A stretch of DNA of 64,000 nt from Catenulispora acidiphila DSM 44928 (GTDB lineage Bacteria; Actinomycetota; Actinomycetes; Streptomycetales; Catenulisporaceae): positions 10,024,229 to 10,088,228 of the forward strand of contig NC_013131.1 of assembly GCF_000024025.1 (NCBI RefSeq). The letters are read 5' to 3'. The notes beneath the pieces are model-generated. The model did not search any database and had not been told where the DNA came from. It worked only from the letters and a program-made list of their open reading frames with translations. The position numbers and the translations under genes are program-made. Below, piece after piece: positions 60,323 to 64,000 of the stretch. How positions within the stretch are numbered: position 1 is the stretch's first letter; each line of letters begins with the position of its first letter.

Positions 60323-60976
60323 CTAGTTCGACGCCGCAATCGCAGTCCGGCGCAGCACGATGATGTTCTCCGTGACCGTTGCCTTCTGTCCCTGCGGTCC
60401 GGTGGCAGTCCGCTGAGGTGCGTCACACCGCTCGACGCGCCATAAGTCGTCGAGCGCCAGCGAGGCCAGCACCTCCTCGGGCGCCGGGAAGCTCACGTCC
60501 TGGCCAGCCTGCCACGACCAGGGCGCCACTGAGGCGTGCTCCACCACGATCAGCAGCCCGTTCGGCGCCACGGCGCGGGCGGCTTTGCGCAGCACTTCAG
60601 TGCGCGGGATCGCGATCGGCGTGTGGAAGTAGGTCGCGCAGACGAGGTCAAAGTCGCCCGCGGGGAAGGTCTGGGCCAGGTCGTGGCGGACGGGATGCAC
60701 CCGTTCGGCCGCACTGACCGCCCACGCCCCTTCGGCGACGCGGTCCAGCGCGGTCTGCGAGACGTCGACGGCGGTGACGTCCCAGCCCTGAGTGGCCAGC
60801 CAGATCGCGTCGCCGCCGTGGCCGCATCCCAGGTCGAGCGCGGTGCCCGGCGGCGGGGCGAAGGTGGCGAGGAGGTCTTTCAGCACGACGTTGGGCTTGG
60901 TGCCCCAGCTGGGGTCGAAGCGCGCGTAGTGCTTCTCCCAAAAGGTCGCGGAGTCAGTGGTGGTCTCGCTGTGCAT
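60323..60976 (-). CDS. Class I SAM-dependent methyltransferase
   Basis: The 217-residue protein has SAM motif I ALDLGCGHGGDAIWLA (about 46-61), motif II VTAVDVSQTALDRV and the acidic FDLVCATYFHTP segment, close to thiopurine/tellurite-type and 'chemotaxis-like' small-molecule methyltransferases. The substrate is unknown. The ATG at 60976 has only a weak GAGA site. It is divergent from the XRE-cupin gene, which may regulate it. Confidence 0.85.
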   Translation of the reverse strand: MHSETTTDSATFWEKHYARFDPSWGTKPNVVLKDLLATFAPPPGTALDLGCGHGGDAIWLATQGWDVTAVDVSQTALDRVAEGAWAVSAAERVHPVRHDLAQTFPAGDFDLVCATYFHTPIAIPRTEVLRKAARAVAPNGLLIVVEHASVAPWSWQAGQDVSFPAPEEVLASLALDDLWRVERCDAPQRTATGPQGQKATVTENIIVLRRTAIAASN

Positions 60977-61072
60977 GGAAGTCTCTTTTCGCAGTGAGGT
61001 CGCGCACCATCGACCTTGCGCGACTCCCTGCCGGACTTGCAATCCTTCATGCCGATTCAGCAACCTGGAGTC

Positions 61073-61675
61073 ATGCCGACCTCGAAGCCGCCGAAGACCG
61101 AGCAGCCGCCCACCAGGCGGCACGTCCTGGACGCCGTCGGTCCGCGCCTGCGCGAGCTGCGCCACCGCCGCGGCCTGACCCTGGCCGACCTCGCCGAGCG
61201 GACCGGCATCAACGAGAGCACCCTGTCCCGCTTGGAAGGCGGCGCCCGCAAGCCGACGCTGGAACTCCTGCTCCCGCTCGCCGAGGTCTACGCCGTCCCC
61301 CTCGACGACCTCGTGGGCGCGCCGCGCACCGGCGACCCGCGCATCCACTTGCGCCCGGTGAACAGGCACGGGATGACGCACATCCCGCTCAGCCAGCCCG
61401 GCGGCGTCCAGGCGCACAAGCTCCTCATCCCGCCCCGGCCCGACGTCGAGCCCGACCTGAAGACCCACGAGGGATTCGAATGGCTCTACGTCATCAGCGG
61501 CCGGCTGCGCCTACTGCTCGGCGACCAGGACCTGGTGCTCAAGCCGGGCGAGGCCGCGGAGTTCGACACCCAGGTCCCGCACTGGCTCGGCGCCGACGGC
61601 GACCGAACCGTCGAGCTCCTGATCCTGTTCGGGAAGCAGGGAGAGCGCGCTCATCTCAAGGTGCGGACAGCCTAG
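61073..61675 (+). CDS. XRE-cupin transcriptional regulator
   Basis: The 200-residue protein has an XRE HTH (about 22-78, with LRELRHRRGLTLADLAERTG, INESTLSRLEGGARKPTLE) and a C-terminal cupin_2 sensor (about 120-195, with THEGFEWLYVISGRLRLLLG, LKPGEAAEFDTQVPHWLG). The ATG at 61073 follows TGGAG; ATGs at 61049 and 61016 are alternatives. It is a close paralogue of the protein at 63451-64000. It ends in a 4-bp overlap with the convergent sigma-factor gene. Confidence 0.88.
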   Translation: MPTSKPPKTEQPPTRRHVLDAVGPRLRELRHRRGLTLADLAERTGINESTLSRLEGGARKPTLELLLPLAEVYAVPLDDLVGAPRTGDPRIHLRPVNRHGMTHIPLSQPGGVQAHKLLIPPRPDVEPDLKTHEGFEWLYVISGRLRLLLGDQDLVLKPGEAAEFDTQVPHWLGADGDRTVELLILFGKQGERAHLKVRTA

Positions 61676-62616
61676 TCTCCTAGGCTGACCTGCCAGGGAC
61701 GGATCTTCTCGGGGTTCGCGACCGCCCAGATGCGCCTGATCCGCTCCCCCGCGATCTCGAACGCGAAGACGCTCACCGTGCGGCCTTCCCGCAACGCGGC
61801 GAGTCCGGGCAGTCCGTTGACGCTGCACTCCACGAACGTCGTGTGCCCGTGTACCACGCCGGCGAGTTCGGCGTAGGCGCGGGCGATCTCAACGCCGCCC
61901 ACGATCGGCTCCACATGGGTCGTGACCAGGCCGCCGCCGTCGGCGGTCGCGGTGGCGTCCGGGTCGAGCAGGCCGATCAGGGCCTGGATGTCCTGGGCCG
62001 CCCACGCCGCCTTGAAGTCCCGCACGATCTCGGCCTGCCCGGCGCTCTGGCTTGGGTTCGGGCTCGGGTTCGGGCTGCGGCTGGCCGGCGGCTGCGCGCT
62101 ACGGATCCGGCGGCGGGCTGAGGATGCCAGTTGGCGGCACGCCGCCGGGGTGCGGCCGACGATCTCGGCGACCTCCCCGAAGGGGTAGCCGTAGACGTCG
62201 TGGAGGACGAACGCGACGCGCTCGGCCGGGGTCAGCGCGTCCAGGACGACCAGGAACGCCATGGTCACGGACTCGTCGAGGGTGACCCGGTCGGCCGGGT
62301 CGGCACGGTCTGTGCCGGTGCGCCCCGCGATCCATTCCGTGGGTTCGGGCAGCGGCTCGGGGATCCATTCCCCGACGTACGTCTCCCGCCGGACCCGTGC
62401 TGAGGCGAGCTGATTCAGGCAGATCCGGCTGGCGACGGTCATCAGCCAGGCGCCGGGCGCCTCGATTGCCTGCTGTTCCTCGGCGGACATGGCGTACCAA
62501 CGGGCATAGGTCTCCTGCACGACGTCTTCGGCGTCGGCGAGGGAGCCGAGGAGCCGATAGCCGAGGTTGATCAGCTGGCGGCGCCCGCTCATGATCGCGT
62601 TGAAGTCCGCATTCAT
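61672..62616 (-). CDS. ECF41/SigJ-like sigma factor with SnoaL-like extension
   Basis: The 314-residue protein has sigma-2 (about 10-75, with NLGYRLLGSLADAEDVVQET), sigma-4 (about 125-175, with LTPAERVAFVLHDVYGYPF), a short linker with repeated NPS units (about 180-195) and a SnoaL/NTF2-like domain (about 200-310). The ECF41 signatures appear as DGGGL and NPEKI. The start follows GAGGAGGAGG. A mirrored promoter pair upstream suggests it transcribes itself and the divergent LUD gene. Confidence 0.9.
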   Translation of the reverse strand: MNADFNAIMSGRRQLINLGYRLLGSLADAEDVVQETYARWYAMSAEEQQAIEAPGAWLMTVASRICLNQLASARVRRETYVGEWIPEPLPEPTEWIAGRTGTDRADPADRVTLDESVTMAFLVVLDALTPAERVAFVLHDVYGYPFGEVAEIVGRTPAACRQLASSARRRIRSAQPPASRSPNPSPNPSQSAGQAEIVRDFKAAWAAQDIQALIGLLDPDATATADGGGLVTTHVEPIVGGVEIARAYAELAGVVHGHTTFVECSVNGLPGLAALREGRTVSVFAFEIAGERIRRIWAVANPEKIRPWQVSLGD

Positions 62617-62662
62617 GGTCTGGCCTCCTCCTCGTTCGCCTCTGCTCCGTGCCTCTACTCAA

Positions 62663-62741
62663 TACGACAAGACAGGGCCGCGAACTGTGAGGCCGACTCT
62701 GAGTCCGACTCCCTGACGTTTCGCTGGGCTGTCTTGTCGTA
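62663..62741. promoter_or_regulatory. Mirrored divergent 28-bp promoter elements
   Basis: CTGTCTTGTCGTA occurs on the minus strand at 62663-62675 and on the plus strand at 62729-62741. Similarity extends upstream in both (T-x-A-C-x-x-TTCGC-x-G), making two 28-bp copies at 62663-62690 and 62714-62741. Each points at its gene. The layout (T)CAC/TGAC-N16-TGTC approximates the ECF41 pattern seen at 37969-37995, which also has CTGTCT just before the -10. Confidence 0.65.
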
Positions 62742-62779
62742 CTGGTGAGACCAAAGGTCAGACCAGAGGGGACACTCCC

Positions 62780-63421
62780 ATGAACGACTCCCAGACGATC
62801 ACCGCACCGAGCGGCGAGTTCGCCGTCCCGGCGACCGCCGACCGCCTCGAGCGGGCCGCCGCCGCGCTGCGCTCCGGCGGCTTCAGTGTCGAGATCCTTG
62901 CCGACGTCGTAGCCGCACGTATCCGCCTCAAGGAGCTGATCCCCGAGGGCGCGACCGTGTTCACCGGCGCCAGCGAGACCTTGCGGCAGTCCGGCATCGA
63001 TGACGACATCAACGCCAGCGGACAGTACGACGCGGTCCGGCCGCGCGCGCTGGCCGCCGACCGCGCCACCCAGGCCGACGAGATCCGCCGGATGTGCGCC
63101 GTCCCCGATTACGTCGTGAACAGCGTCGCCGCGGTCACCGAGACCGGCTCGCTGATCCTGGCCTCGGGCACCGGCAGTCAACTGCCCGCCAGCGCGGGCG
63201 GGGCGGCCCACGCGATCTGGATCGTCGGCGCGCAGAAGGTGGTTCCCGACCTGGACGCGGCGCTGCGCCGGGTCGAGGAGCACAGCCTGCCGCTGGAGAG
63301 CGCGCGGACCATGGCGGCGTATGGATCGCCGAGCATGGTGAGTCGGCTGCTGATTCTCAACAGGGAGTTGATCCCGGGGCGGGGCACTGTGTTGCTGCTG
63401 CGCGAGGCCATCGGGTTCTGA
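62780..63421 (+). CDS. LUD-domain (LutC/YkgG-like) protein
   Basis: The 213-residue protein has the LUD fold of lactate-utilisation subunit C: RLKELIPEGATVFTGASETLRQSG, PDYVVNSVAAVTETGSLILAS and AAHAIWIVGAQKVVPDLDAALRR with a terminal GRGTVLLLREAIGF. It starts after AGGGGA. LutA and LutB partners are absent, so it is a stand-alone LUD protein of uncertain role. It is divergent from the ECF41 gene and preceded by the same 28-bp element, so it is the likely sigma target. Confidence 0.85.
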   Translation: MNDSQTITAPSGEFAVPATADRLERAAAALRSGGFSVEILADVVAARIRLKELIPEGATVFTGASETLRQSGIDDDINASGQYDAVRPRALAADRATQADEIRRMCAVPDYVVNSVAAVTETGSLILASGTGSQLPASAGGAAHAIWIVGAQKVVPDLDAALRRVEEHSLPLESARTMAAYGSPSMVSRLLILNRELIPGRGTVLLLREAIGF

Positions 63422-63450
63422 TTCGCAGGATCTTGCAACGTCAATCGCGC

Positions 63451-64000
63451 CTACCTGCTCATCGCGCGGATGTGGGCACGTTCGCCCTGCCGTCCGATGA
63501 GGCTCAGGTACTCGACCGGTCCGGCTGAGGTGGCGCCGAACCAGTGCGGGGTACGCGTGTCGAACTCCGCGACCTCGCCTGCCTTGAGCAGCAGGTCGTG
63601 CTCCCCGAGGACGAGCCGGAGCGTGCCGTTCAGGACGTAGACCCAGTCGAAGCCCGCGTGCGTGCGGGGGTCCGGCGCGTCGTCGTCGCGCCCGGCCGGC
63701 AGGACGAATTTGTATGCCTGGATCCCGCCGGGCCTGCGGGTCAGCGGGAGGATCACCGAGCCGTCGCCGCAGGCGATGGGGCGCAGGTGGAGGCGGGGGT
63801 CGCCGGTCGGCGGGGCGTCGACGAGCTCGTCGAGGGTGACGCCGTGGGCGCGGGCCAGCGGGAGGAGCTGCTCCAGGGTGGGGCGGCGGAGGCCCGCTTC
63901 GAGGCGGGACAGGGTGCTGGCCGAGATGCCGGTCTTCTTCGCCAGGTCGGTGAGGGTGATGTCGCTGCGCTGGCGGAGGCGTTTCAGCCTCGGGCCGACG
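63451..64000 (-). CDS. XRE-cupin transcriptional regulator (5' end outside window)
   Basis: The reading frame is open to the right edge. It encodes an XRE HTH (VGPRLKRLRQRSDITLTDLA, GISASTLSRLEAGLRRPTLE), a linker and a cupin_2 sensor (THAGFDWVYVLNGTLRLVLG, LKAGEVAEFDTRTPHWFG), ending RAHIRAMSR. It matches the regulator at 61073-61675 along its length, so the two are paralogues flanking the ECF41-LUD pair. The start codon lies beyond position 64000. Confidence 0.86.
   Translation of the reverse strand, partial: VGPRLKRLRQRSDITLTDLAKKTGISASTLSRLEAGLRRPTLEQLLPLARAHGVTLDELVDAPPTGDPRLHLRPIACGDGSVILPLTRRPGGIQAYKFVLPAGRDDDAPDPRTHAGFDWVYVLNGTLRLVLGEHDLLLKAGEVAEFDTRTPHWFGATSAGPVEYLSLIGRQGERAHIRAMSR

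Overview
The window is GC-rich DNA with dense, strongly codon-biased genes on both strands, as expected for a mycelial actinomycete. A short chaplin gene (21004-21243), two ESX-type WXG100-like loci and three ECF sigma factors with C-terminal extensions all point to a sporulating, Streptomyces- or Catenulispora-like soil actinobacterium. Genus is not provable from the sequence. I see no rRNA, tRNA, CRISPR array, insertion sequence, prophage or att site. The window is ordinary chromosomal accessory territory rich in regulator/target pairs.

Layout. 1-9.9 kb: WYL regulator/epoxide hydrolase pair, a polytopic membrane protein, an MFS transporter/DeoR pair, a secreted beta-propeller protein and argG. 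9.9-15.9 kb: SDR/TetR pair and a molybdate locus (HTH-TOBE regulator, modA, fused modB-modC, DUF302 gene) divergent from a molybdopterin-binding-like protein. 16.1-18.5 kb: orphan ankyrin, SitI3-like and unknown genes plus a gene remnant. 18.6-22.5 kb: alpha/beta hydrolase, gadB, chaplin, TetR/monooxygenase-like pair. 22.5-28.6 kb: a drug exporter and a DGPF-ECF42 operon driven by matching divergent promoters, followed by an ESX-like secreted pair. 28.7-33.3 kb: an operon of an unknown protein, a MoxR ATPase and a metallopeptidase-VWA protein.

33.5-40.4 kb: sedolisin protease, Rnl2-like RNA ligase, ECF41 sigma factor with DUF2255, quinone oxidoreductase/XRE pair. 40.4-46.6 kb: sugar transporter convergent with galM-zwf, then an NmrA-like/AraC pair. 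46.7-54.9 kb: lipoprotein, TetR/CocE hydrolase, TetR/Ohr, DUF3052-like gene, MFS exporter/MarR pair, a 76-bp tandem repeat block and a YbaK deacylase. 55-64 kb: AraC, small membrane protein/TetR pair, PQ-rich protein with WXG100, amidohydrolase/MarR pair, methyltransferase, and two paralogous XRE-cupin regulators flanking an ECF41 sigma factor/LUD pair.

Two regulatory themes run through the window. First, at least fourteen genes, nine of them regulators, carry a TANNNT -10 hexamer 6-8 nt before the start codon and no Shine-Dalgarno sequence, which is the layout of leaderless mRNAs. Second, the divergent regulator/target pairs have legible palindromic operators, and the three ECF sigma factors have recognisable cognate promoters in front of themselves and of a neighbour.
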